DNA from: Nitrospirota bacterium
GTDB lineage: Bacteria; Nitrospirota; Thermodesulfovibrionia; Thermodesulfovibrionales; UBA6898
Length of the DNA: 55,816 nucleotides
Assembly (NCBI GenBank): GCA_016215155.1
Contig: JACRLQ010000077.1
Location: 1-55,816 of the forward strand
Reading direction: 5' to 3'
The translations under genes and the position numbers were made by a program. The stretch's first letter is position 1; every line of letters begins with the position of its first letter. The notes under the pieces were generated by a model, which worked only from the letters and a program-made list of their open reading frames with translations, made no database searches and was not told where the DNA came from. This document shows, piece after piece, positions 32,415 through 39,020 of the stretch.

Positions 32415-33092
32415 TTACTCGTACGGCCTGTCCTTAAGTTTTCCGTACGCCCTGTTCTTATACGCCCCGACCCTCCATCCAAGGTTGCCCATAAATATAT
32501 ATAACCACGAAGGCACAAAGGGCCGGGCCATCAGGGCCGCGGCCTCCTTCGGAGCGGCCTCACCCTTTGCCAGAGAAGACGCCACCAGATCGAGGGCCTC
32601 TCTGAGGAACCTTGCCCGCCCTCCCGCCTCGCGAAGGGGTGTGCCTTTTATCGCCTCGCCGCCGCCAAAAATGAGGCCGCCGTGCCAGGAGAGACCTGCT
32701 TCTTTTGCAAACTCTCCCGCCATGGCAAGCGCAAGCTCACTGTGCTTCGCCTCCGGGAACCCGGAGTTTATGACCACCGTCAGCGATCTGCCGGCCAAAT
32801 CTTTTTTATCGGCCCTTTCCGTTACAAGCTCCATTAATTCGAGGACCCCCGAGGGAAGTCCGTCGGCATAAAGCGGCGCGGCAAGGACGATGCTGCCCGC
32901 CTCCTTTAAGGAATTTATGATGTCCGTTTTCCCGTTTTCCGACAGAAGAAGCGGAGAGAGCATAAGCCTGCGGGTCTTGCAGCCGGTTTCCTTAATTTTT
33001 GACTCAAGATATTCCGCAATCGCATTCGAAGTGCTCCTTTTGCCCCTGGGACTGCCCACTAGAAGGAGTATTATATTATTGTCGTCATGCAT
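32415..33092 (-). CDS. Flavodoxin-fold NAD(P)H-dependent oxidoreductase
   Basis: A 225-residue protein with the FMN-binding loop GSPRGKRSTSNAIAEYLESK near residue 13 and AAPLYADGLPSGVLELMELV near 74. This is the NADPH-dependent FMN reductase/flavodoxin-like layout. The C-terminal 50 residues (WLYIFMGNLGWRVGAYKNRA) are characteristic of a subset found in anaerobes. Substrate unknown. The start overlaps the stop of the next flavoprotein gene by 8 bp, so the two probably act together. Confidence 0.82.
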   Translation of the reverse strand: MHDDNNIILLLVGSPRGKRSTSNAIAEYLESKIKETGCKTRRLMLSPLLLSENGKTDIINSLKEAGSIVLAAPLYADGLPSGVLELMELVTERADKKDLAGRSLTVVINSGFPEAKHSELALAMAGEFAKEAGLSWHGGLIFGGGEAIKGTPLREAGGRARFLREALDLVASSLAKGEAAPKEAAALMARPFVPSWLYIFMGNLGWRVGAYKNRAYGKLKDRPYE

Positions 33093-33663
33093 GGTCCGGC
33101 CTCATATCGTTCATCGCTGCGGCCACCGCGGTAAGGATATCGGATTCACTTTGGCCTTGATGAAACAGCGCTATTTCATATGACGAGCCAAGTCCGTTTA
33201 TTACATTTCCATGGACCAGGCGCCTGAATATCTCCGCGGTTTTTTGGTCGGGTTCCCTCTGATATCCTATGACGAGCAGACGGGGGTAATGGTCATACCT
33301 GAGCTGATGATGGACCACACCGTCGATGCTTCTGAAAAAAGGCAGCAATATCGGGATAAAACGTTCTATTGCCCGCTTCAGTAAGGACGAATAACTGCCG
33401 AATTTCACGGGGGTTACAAGGACTAGAAGGTCGCTCTGTACCATCAGGCGTGTGATCTCCCGGCCGGGGTCATCGATGACGCAGGTGCCCGGGGTCTTTG
33501 TCCAGCATCCGAAGCATCCGCGGCACGGCGCCATGCGTATGTCCTTAAGAATGACCGAATTAATGTCCCAGCCGTTATCTTTAAGTCTGTATTCCGCAGC
33601 CGTGCGCGCCGCGAGGAGCTCTCTTTCTTTTTCCAAAGAACCGTCAAGGACCAGCGCCTTCAT
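33085..33663 (-). CDS. NAD(P)H-dependent oxidoreductase with a CxxCxxC motif
   Basis: A 192-residue flavodoxin-fold protein. The N-terminus MKALVLDGSLEKERELLAAR carries the flavin phosphate loop. A cysteine cluster CRGCFGCWTKTPGTCVIDD near residues 48-66 is the signature of iron-sulfur flavoprotein-like or quinone/FMN reductases of anaerobes. The motif VTPVKFGSYSSLLKRAIER follows. The paralogous downstream gene lacks the cysteine cluster, so the two may form a heteromer or act in sequence; that is inference. Confidence 0.82.
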   Translation of the reverse strand: MKALVLDGSLEKERELLAARTAAEYRLKDNGWDINSVILKDIRMAPCRGCFGCWTKTPGTCVIDDPGREITRLMVQSDLLVLVTPVKFGSYSSLLKRAIERFIPILLPFFRSIDGVVHHQLRYDHYPRLLVIGYQREPDQKTAEIFRRLVHGNVINGLGSSYEIALFHQGQSESDILTAVAAAMNDMRPDHA

Positions 33664-33927
33664 TATTACCCCCTTCTTAAATCAATACCATCCTATTTCT
33701 GTAAGAGCGTAAAGACGATAAGGATACAGATCAGTACGACGATTGCATACCATGCTTTATATTTATATTATGACACAGATACTGGTTCACCGAGCGCGAA
33801 CTGATGCTGGGGATGGCCCTTTTCTCAATACTCAATAGTGACAATATCCTGAAAGCGTCATGGTTTTTGTTAGAATAATAAGATAAGTGTATACATATAA
33901 ACTTCAGCTGCGAGAGGCCGTGATTTT

Positions 33928-34800
33928 TTGAAAATTCTTTTTCTTCTTATCGTACTTGTTCTGGCGCCGTCGGTTGCCGCTGCCGGCATCATCATCAACA
34001 CGGACACCGAGTATCGCGTCGAGGCAGGCGACACGCTTGAGCGCATCGGGGGCAGGTTCGGGGTCGACTGGCGGGTCATTGCCAGGGAGAACAGTCTTGC
34101 GGATAAGTCTCTGATCAGGACCGGTTCGACCCTCAGGATCAGGGGCAGGAGGATAGTCCCCGCGACCCTTGAAAACGGGATAATCATAAATATTCCCGAC
34201 CGGACCCTATACTATTTCAGAAATGGGGAGCTCGCGGACTGCTTCCCGGTCGGGCTCGGCTCGCCCAGCCTGAAGTTCGGCAAGGCCTGGAAAACCCCGC
34301 TTGGGAAGTTCACTATAAAGGCCAAGGAAAAAGACCCGGCCTGGCATGTCCCTCCCACGATCCGGGAGGAGATGGAGAAAGAGGGTAAAGAGGTGAAGAC
34401 CGTCGTGCCGCCCGGTCCTGACAACCCTCTCGGCAGACATGCGTTACATACCTCGATCCAGGGCATTCTGATTCATGAGACTATTTGGCCGGGTTCTGTG
34501 TACCAGTTCAGGAGCCATGGCTGTATCAGAGTGCATCCCGAAAACATGAAAAAGTTCTTCGGCAAGGTTGAGCGGAATGACCCCGGAGAGTTAATATATA
34601 TGCCTGTAAAGGCAGCCCTCACCTCGGAGGGAAGGGTCCTTCTTGAGGTCCATAGAGACGCCTACGGCATGGTCGAAGACCTCGGGGCGGAGGCGGCAAG
34701 GGCGCTCGAAAAACTCGGTCTCAAAGGCAGGGCCGACCCCGGAAAAGTCGATAAGGTCATAAGGGAAAAAACCGGGATGGCGGAGGATGTAACATTATGA
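33928..34800 (+). CDS. LysM-containing L,D-transpeptidase (YkuD family)
   Basis: A 290-residue exported enzyme that cross-links peptidoglycan through meso-diaminopimelate. The start is TTG at 33928 with a GAGAGG upstream, giving a signal peptide (MKILFLLIVLVLAPSVAAAG). A LysM domain spans about 27-72 (YRVEAGDTLERIGGRFGVDW). The YkuD domain runs about 80-220 and contains the catalytic HETIWPGSVYQFRSHGCIRV with His and Cys of SHGCIR near 195. The C-terminal 60 residues are a charged extension. It overlaps the next gene by 4 bp (ATGA), and both act on the cell wall. Confidence 0.93.
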   Translation: MKILFLLIVLVLAPSVAAAGIIINTDTEYRVEAGDTLERIGGRFGVDWRVIARENSLADKSLIRTGSTLRIRGRRIVPATLENGIIINIPDRTLYYFRNGELADCFPVGLGSPSLKFGKAWKTPLGKFTIKAKEKDPAWHVPPTIREEMEKEGKEVKTVVPPGPDNPLGRHALHTSIQGILIHETIWPGSVYQFRSHGCIRVHPENMKKFFGKVERNDPGELIYMPVKAALTSEGRVLLEVHRDAYGMVEDLGAEAARALEKLGLKGRADPGKVDKVIREKTGMAEDVTL

Positions 34801-35318
34801 TTTCCCGCAGGAGGTTTCTGGCTTGCGCGGCCGCGGTTGGAGCGGCCCATTTTTTCGCGGGACACGCGTTCGCGGCCCCCTACGAGCGAAGACTCGATAT
34901 CCGTAATATTCACACCGACGAGCGCCTCGAAATCAGGTACTTTCAGGCGGGGGAATACGACTGGGACGCGGTCGGAAAGATCAATTACGCGCTCCGCTGC
35001 CACAATACGGACGAGGTGAAGGCTATAGACATTCGCGTGATCGACCTGCTCTCTGACATATCGGAAATGGCCGCCCCCGGGCGACAGGCGAAGATTATAT
35101 CCGGCTACCGTTCACCTTCATACAACAATCACCTGATCAGCCTGGGTAGGAAGGTCGTTGGAAACAGCATGCATCTTTCCGGGCAGGCGATTGACTTCGC
35201 GATCGAGGGGCTGGACACTGTCCGTCTATTCAGGGCCGCTGGCTCATTTGGCGCCGGAGGTGTCGGGAGATACCCTGATTTCGTGCATATCGATGTGGGT
35301 CGGGTGAGGTACTGGTAA
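34797..35318 (+). CDS. YcbK/DUF882-type M15 peptidase, Tat-exported
   Basis: A 173-residue protein with a twin-arginine signal (SRRRFLACAAAVGAAHFFAG). The remainder is the DUF882/YcbK zinc-peptidase domain: SGYRSPSYNNHL near 100, the zinc-binding NSMHLSGQAIDFAIEG near 122, and FVHIDVG near the C-terminus (His-x6-Asp and final His). In E. coli this family (MepK) trims peptidoglycan cross-links made by L,D-transpeptidases. Direct coupling with the transpeptidase gene upstream fits a matched cross-linking and trimming pair. Confidence 0.92.
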   Translation: MISRRRFLACAAAVGAAHFFAGHAFAAPYERRLDIRNIHTDERLEIRYFQAGEYDWDAVGKINYALRCHNTDEVKAIDIRVIDLLSDISEMAAPGRQAKIISGYRSPSYNNHLISLGRKVVGNSMHLSGQAIDFAIEGLDTVRLFRAAGSFGAGGVGRYPDFVHIDVGRVRYW

Positions 35319-35350
35319 GAGGCAGGTTGAAAGCTTAATTGGGACATAGG

Positions 35351-35551
35351 TCAACATCGTCCGGTGCGTCTCCTGTCTGCGTCCCCGGAAATCAAATTCA
35401 GCTTGTTGAGGCATACTCTTCCATGCCGGATATTGTCCATTAAATAAACCAATTCATAACGTTTCCAATCAAGTCCTCTGTTCATCTTGCCATCTTCAGT
35501 ACTTTGCGGTCCAATCTCTATCGGACCGTTTATGTGGGCTATGCATGACAC
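35351..35551 (-). CDS. Doubtful small ORF in the 332-bp gap before the sulfur cluster
   Basis: A 66-codon ORF with a protein-like middle (NRGLDWKRYELVYLMDNIRH) and no recognised family. The ends look unstructured. It may be the relic of a larger gene. The rest of the 35319-35680 gap holds only the leader of the transporter gene. Confidence 0.25.
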   Translation of the reverse strand: MSCIAHINGPIEIGPQSTEDGKMNRGLDWKRYELVYLMDNIRHGRVCLNKLNLISGDADRRRTGRC

Positions 35552-35680
35552 GAAAAATCACTTGAATATTGGGGGGCCTTCGCATAATATTATAGAAACT
35601 ACCGACCCATAAGGATAATTAGTGTCCCGGGAGGTTTTACCTTTCAGTGAGTGTTAAGAAAAAATGTAAGGAGGCAACTT

Positions 35681-37237
35681 ATGGCTGACGATGCATATTC
35701 AAGTACACCGCCGCAGCAACCGAAAGGACTCCAGACGCTCTGGAAGTACGAAGACTGGATGGCGGTCTGGGTAGGTTTCTTCATCATTGCCCTCGTCCTT
35801 GTCCTGAACCAGTATAAGGTGATAGACCTGGCCAGGGTGTCGCCAAACTTCAAGTGGGCAACAGACGGTCAGGTGGCAGACCGTGCGGCAAAATGGAACG
35901 GGGCGATAGATCCGCTCATCGCCGACGCGAAGGCCAGGGAAGAAATGGGGACCGTTAACCGGCTTGCGCAGCTCAAGGAAGCGATCTCTACAGGAAACCG
36001 GAAGGCCATCGAGGAGGCATCAGCCCGTGTCGAGCGCATCGGCGGTGTTCCGGGAGCTCTCGGTAAGGAGATAAACGGCCATGCCAGGGCAGTCCCCGGG
36101 AAGGTATTTCAGGGCGAAAATATCACGAGGGTCACAAAGATCTTCATTGTATTATTCATCGTAGCCTTGATCGGCGCTGTTATCCTCGGCCATAAAGGGG
36201 GCAGGTTTATTGCCGGGTTTCCGATTATCTTCGGCCTTGCTTGGCTGTCCCGCTTCATAGCCGGCAATGCCGGTCCGATAGACTGGGGCGTCGAATACGT
36301 TGTCTTTGCTCTGGCAGTCGGTCTTGTGATCAGCAATCTTTTCACCCTTCCGGAATGGTTTATGGAGGCGGTCCGCACGGAATATTATATCAAGTCCGGC
36401 CTCGTGGTCCTTGGCGCGGGCCTGCTGTTTTTCGAGATCATCCAGGCGGGGTTTCTGGGCATCATCCAGGCCGTGCTTGTGATCTTCGTGGTCTGGTATT
36501 TCTGCTTCTGGCTCTGCCGGAAACTGAAGGTCGACGACGATTTCGGCGCGATACTCGCGAGCGCGGTGTCCATTTGCGGCGTTTCCGCCGCGATCGCTTC
36601 TTGCGGAGCAATCCAGGGCGACAAAAAAAAGCTCTCCTATGTCACCTCTCTGGTCCTTATCGTGGCCGTGCCGATGATGGTGGTTATGCCGTGGGCGGTC
36701 AAGGCCTTCAACATACCTGAAATCGTCGGCGGGGCCTGGCTCGGCGGCACACTCGATACAAGCGGCTCGGTGGTTGCCGCCGGCGCGCTTATCAGTGAAG
36801 CGGCCATGAAGACCGGTGTTATTGTGAAGTTCTCCCAAAACGCCCTGATGGGTTTTGCCGCCTTTGGGCTTGCGATCTGGTGGTCTTTTAAAAAAGGCGC
36901 CGAGACCGGGGAAAAACCGAGCGCGAGTGTTATCTGGGACCGGTTTCCAAAGTTCGTGCTCGGCTTTATCGTCGCTTCCGCTGTCTTTTCTTTCCTGCTT
37001 CATATCGACACGGTGAATGCGACGAAGAGCACCCTTGGGGAACTAAGGACATGGTGGTTTGCCCTGGCGTTTGTATCGATAGGCCTGGAGACCCGTTTTA
37101 CGGACCTGGTCAAGATGGAAGGCGGCCGGCCCGCTCTCGCCTTCATAACGGCACAGGCGTTCAACGTGATCTGGACCCTGATACTTGCTTATCTTCTCTT
37201 TGGCGGCATTCTTTTTGCCGTGCCGGATATAAGGTAA
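35681..37237 (+). CDS. YeiH-type putative sulfate exporter family membrane transporter
   Basis: A 518-residue membrane protein from the ATG at 35681, which has GGAGG 6 bp upstream; the longer frame from a GTG has no such site. About ten membrane helices are visible, with the family segments FGAILASAVSICGVSAAIAS near 295 and LGGTLDTSGSVVAAGALISE near 354. The family (Cons_hypoth698) is annotated as sulfate exporter by analogy. Between the first and second helices (about 60-150) is an extra soluble helical domain rich in charged residues, not part of short YeiH proteins. It is the first gene of a cluster with a selenocysteine rhodanese (50 bp downstream) and a MauE-like protein. Confidence 0.88.
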   Translation: MADDAYSSTPPQQPKGLQTLWKYEDWMAVWVGFFIIALVLVLNQYKVIDLARVSPNFKWATDGQVADRAAKWNGAIDPLIADAKAREEMGTVNRLAQLKEAISTGNRKAIEEASARVERIGGVPGALGKEINGHARAVPGKVFQGENITRVTKIFIVLFIVALIGAVILGHKGGRFIAGFPIIFGLAWLSRFIAGNAGPIDWGVEYVVFALAVGLVISNLFTLPEWFMEAVRTEYYIKSGLVVLGAGLLFFEIIQAGFLGIIQAVLVIFVVWYFCFWLCRKLKVDDDFGAILASAVSICGVSAAIASCGAIQGDKKKLSYVTSLVLIVAVPMMVVMPWAVKAFNIPEIVGGAWLGGTLDTSGSVVAAGALISEAAMKTGVIVKFSQNALMGFAAFGLAIWWSFKKGAETGEKPSASVIWDRFPKFVLGFIVASAVFSFLLHIDTVNATKSTLGELRTWWFALAFVSIGLETRFTDLVKMEGGRPALAFITAQAFNVIWTLILAYLLFGGILFAVPDIR

Positions 37238-37287
37238 TTCCGTTAAATATCGTTGGTGCAAATACGCTATGAAAGGAGGTGACAGAG

Positions 37288-37785
37288 ATGAAAAAGATAC
37301 TGATTCTCGCTTTTGTCATGGTATTTGCCGCAAGTGGATCTCTGGTGTTCGCGGCTGACTTTTCTGCCGGCGCGCTAAAGAAAGTGGAAGAACTCAAGAT
37401 CCTGAGCAGGGACAAGAAGGACATCCCCGAGTCCTTCGGGGGAGTAAAAAAGATCACGGCCGATGAACTCAAAGCGATGATGGACCAGAAGAAGCCGTTT
37501 GTGCTTCTTGATAACCGTGTGCCCGCGGATTACGAGAAGGAGCGCATAGCCGGCGCCAGACGGTTATCCCCTGATGACCTGCTTGAGAAGGGCCTGAAGG
37601 CTGCCGAGGCATTAGGGTTGAAGAAGACGGATACGATTGTTTTCTATTGAAACGGCGTAAAATGCTGGAGGTCATCCGGCGCAATCGTGCTTCTTCAGGA
37701 TGCGGGGTATAAGAATCTTTTATGGTACCGCGAGGGTATGCCTGACTGGATCAAGAAAGGCTATGCTACGGCGGAAGGGAAGTAA
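37288..37785 (+). CDS. Periplasmic rhodanese with selenocysteine at the catalytic position
   Basis: The 165-residue product (in-frame TGA read as Sec121) begins with a signal peptide (MKKILILAFVMVFAASGSLV) and has the rhodanese fold: LLDNRVPADYEKERIAGARR near 75-94, then DTIVFY-U-NGVKCWRSSGA. TGA at 37648-37650 occupies the active-site Cys position of the loop normally written CNGxxCxxS. The frame continues 44 codons to TAA with rhodanese-like sequence (GYKNLLWYREGMPDW). The ATG at 37288 has a GGAGG 8 bp upstream; a GTG at 37279 lies within that site. Rhodaneses transfer sulfane sulfur; a selenol would be a stronger nucleophile. A plain decoder would truncate this gene before the active site. 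selA and selB are in the window. Confidence 0.9.
37651..37690 (+). promoter_or_regulatory. Bacterial SECIS-like hairpin
   Basis: Nineteen to twenty bases after the TGA comes a 6-bp stem GCUGGA (37664-37669) / UCCGGC (37675-37680), with one G-U pair, closing a GGUCA loop. The GGUC apical loop and the spacing resemble the E. coli fdhF SECIS element as I remember it. An additional lower pairing ACG (37652-37654) with CGU (37686-37688) is possible. This is the site SelB is expected to bind. Confidence 0.8.
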
Positions 37786-37799
37786 AAATCTGTCCCGTA

Positions 37800-37834
37800 A
37801 AAAAGGCATGGCGCAATAATCGCCATGCCTTTTT
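37800..37834 (+). terminator. Rho-independent terminator after the selenocysteine rhodanese
   Basis: AAAAAGGCATGGCG and CGCCATGCCTTTTT form a perfect 14-bp inverted repeat around a 7-bp loop, with the T run forming the 3' end. It lies 14 bp after the TAA, independent evidence that translation runs past the TGA to that TAA. Confidence 0.85.
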
Positions 37835-37864
37835 AGCGTTAGGCTATAAAATGGAAGAGATCTG

Positions 37865-38011
37865 ATGAAACGAATTCTGCGTGAAGCCGCTGCCCTAGTC
37901 GCGCTTTCGCTCGCTATGGCGCTCCTGTATAATGCCGCATCCCCGACCGGAATCAAACTCAAACGGACGCCCATGTCTGCAAGTCAGGAACGCGGGCTTC
38001 AGGCCCGATGA
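37865..38011 (+). pseudogene. Short ORF resembling the N-terminus of a membrane-anchored rhodanese
   Basis: A 48-codon ORF (MKRILREAAALVALSLAMAL, then LYNAASPTGIKL) has one membrane helix and a following segment that recalls membrane rhodaneses of deltaproteobacteria. It ends in TGA at 38009-38011 soon after the helix. Its frame is offset by one from the overlapping MauE ORF, so it may be the remnant of a fused or deleted rhodanese. Translating past this TGA gives no rhodanese sequence, so Sec is not proposed here. It could also be a genuine leader peptide. Confidence 0.4.
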
Positions 38012-38483
38012 GGCTGTTTTGGCGTCCGTGATCCTTATCTTGGCCCGGCTATTAATCGGGGGCATCTTTCTGATTTCAGGGCTTGCAAAGATTTCAGATC
38101 CGGCCCGCTTTATCCTGACCCTCAGGGAGTTCCGGCTTTTTCCCGAGGTGATTGTCCCGCTTGCGGCGATATGGCTTCCCTGGCTTGAGGTGCTGCTCGG
38201 ACTTTGTGTCCTGCTGGGGATCCTCCAACGGACATCGGCCCTGCTCCTTGCCTGCCTGAACGCGGGGTTCCTTGCCGCTATCGTCTCCGTGATGGCGCGC
38301 GGGATAGTCGTGGACTGCGGGTGTTTCGGCATGCTGGCCGACATGCTCGGGCTCCCTGATATGGCTGACATGAAGGCGGTAGTCAGGAATGTGGTCATCA
38401 TAGGGCTCTGCCTGCTGATTTTCTTCAGCACAAATAAGGGGTTATCATTGGAGGGCTATATCCTGCGGAGGGAGAAAAATTAG
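37932..38483 (+). CDS. MauE/DoxX-family redox-associated membrane protein
   Basis: A four-helix membrane protein of up to 183 residues. The body starts ASVILILARLLIGGIFLISG and ends with helices near 157; VVDCGCFGML near 119 is the MauE cysteine pair thought to be involved in thiol redox handling. The N-terminal 33 residues (MPHPRPESNSNGRPCLQVRN) are not conserved-looking and overlap the small upstream ORF. Start at the nearer TTG or GTG (about 38019-38028) is therefore possible. Clustering with a periplasmic rhodanese and a sulfur transporter suggests a role in periplasmic sulfur or disulfide chemistry. Confidence 0.85.
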   Translation: MPHPRPESNSNGRPCLQVRNAGFRPDEAVLASVILILARLLIGGIFLISGLAKISDPARFILTLREFRLFPEVIVPLAAIWLPWLEVLLGLCVLLGILQRTSALLLACLNAGFLAAIVSVMARGIVVDCGCFGMLADMLGLPDMADMKAVVRNVVIIGLCLLIFFSTNKGLSLEGYILRREKN

Positions 38484-38574
38484 ACCGCCGGAGAGATATA
38501 TCCCTGATCTGCGGACCGCATTCCCGGGGATGAGACAGGCCCGTAAAATTCTCTTTTACGGACGCTGCTGTTTC

Positions 38575-38787
38575 TTAAAATAACCGCTTAAATAAATTTA
38601 TCAGTATCGTCAGTACGATGCTGACAATTATCATGGAGGTAATAGGGATAAATATTCGGCTTCGTTCGGATTCTATATTTATGTCGCCCGGCAATCTTCC
38701 GAACCAGTTAAGCATCCAGGGAGCATAGTGCAATACAGCCCCGGCGGCAAGCAATAAAACCCCTGATACTATAAGCAGACGGGCCAT
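38575..38787 (-). CDS. DUF2905 small membrane protein
   Basis: A 70-residue protein with two membrane helices flanking the family segment NWFGRLPGDINIESERSRI. This is the full length of DUF2905. Function unknown. A CCGTAAAA/TTTTACGG hairpin (38541-38561) lies between its end and the MauE gene, and the two are convergent. Confidence 0.92.
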   Translation of the reverse strand: MARLLIVSGVLLLAAGAVLHYAPWMLNWFGRLPGDINIESERSRIFIPITSMIIVSIVLTILINLFKRLF

Positions 38788-39020
38788 TGATTTTCGGGAC
38801 TATTATCGCGGTTTGATTTTACCACAGCTCATATTATCCAATATCCGCCGCCCTGTCAACCGCGACAACACCGAGACCGAGGCGTGGCCCAAACATTCCG
38901 GCGGGCATGATGTGGATGCGCGTAAAAAGACAAACCCGAGGGATGCTCAGCTCAGGCCCGGCGTGATATAATAACTGGACTCACAGGCAGGAACGAACCA
39001 ATCCGGCTGTATCAATAAAA

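Noticed and set aside
33700-33760. Short hydrophobic frame (YAIVVLICILIVFTLLQK) upstream of the flavodoxin pair
   Set aside because: It has no usable start codon in frame, so no gene is claimed.
38009-38011. TGA of the 48-codon ORF as a second selenocysteine codon
   Set aside because: Reading through gives no rhodanese-like or other recognisable sequence, and the real downstream gene (MauE) is in a different frame.
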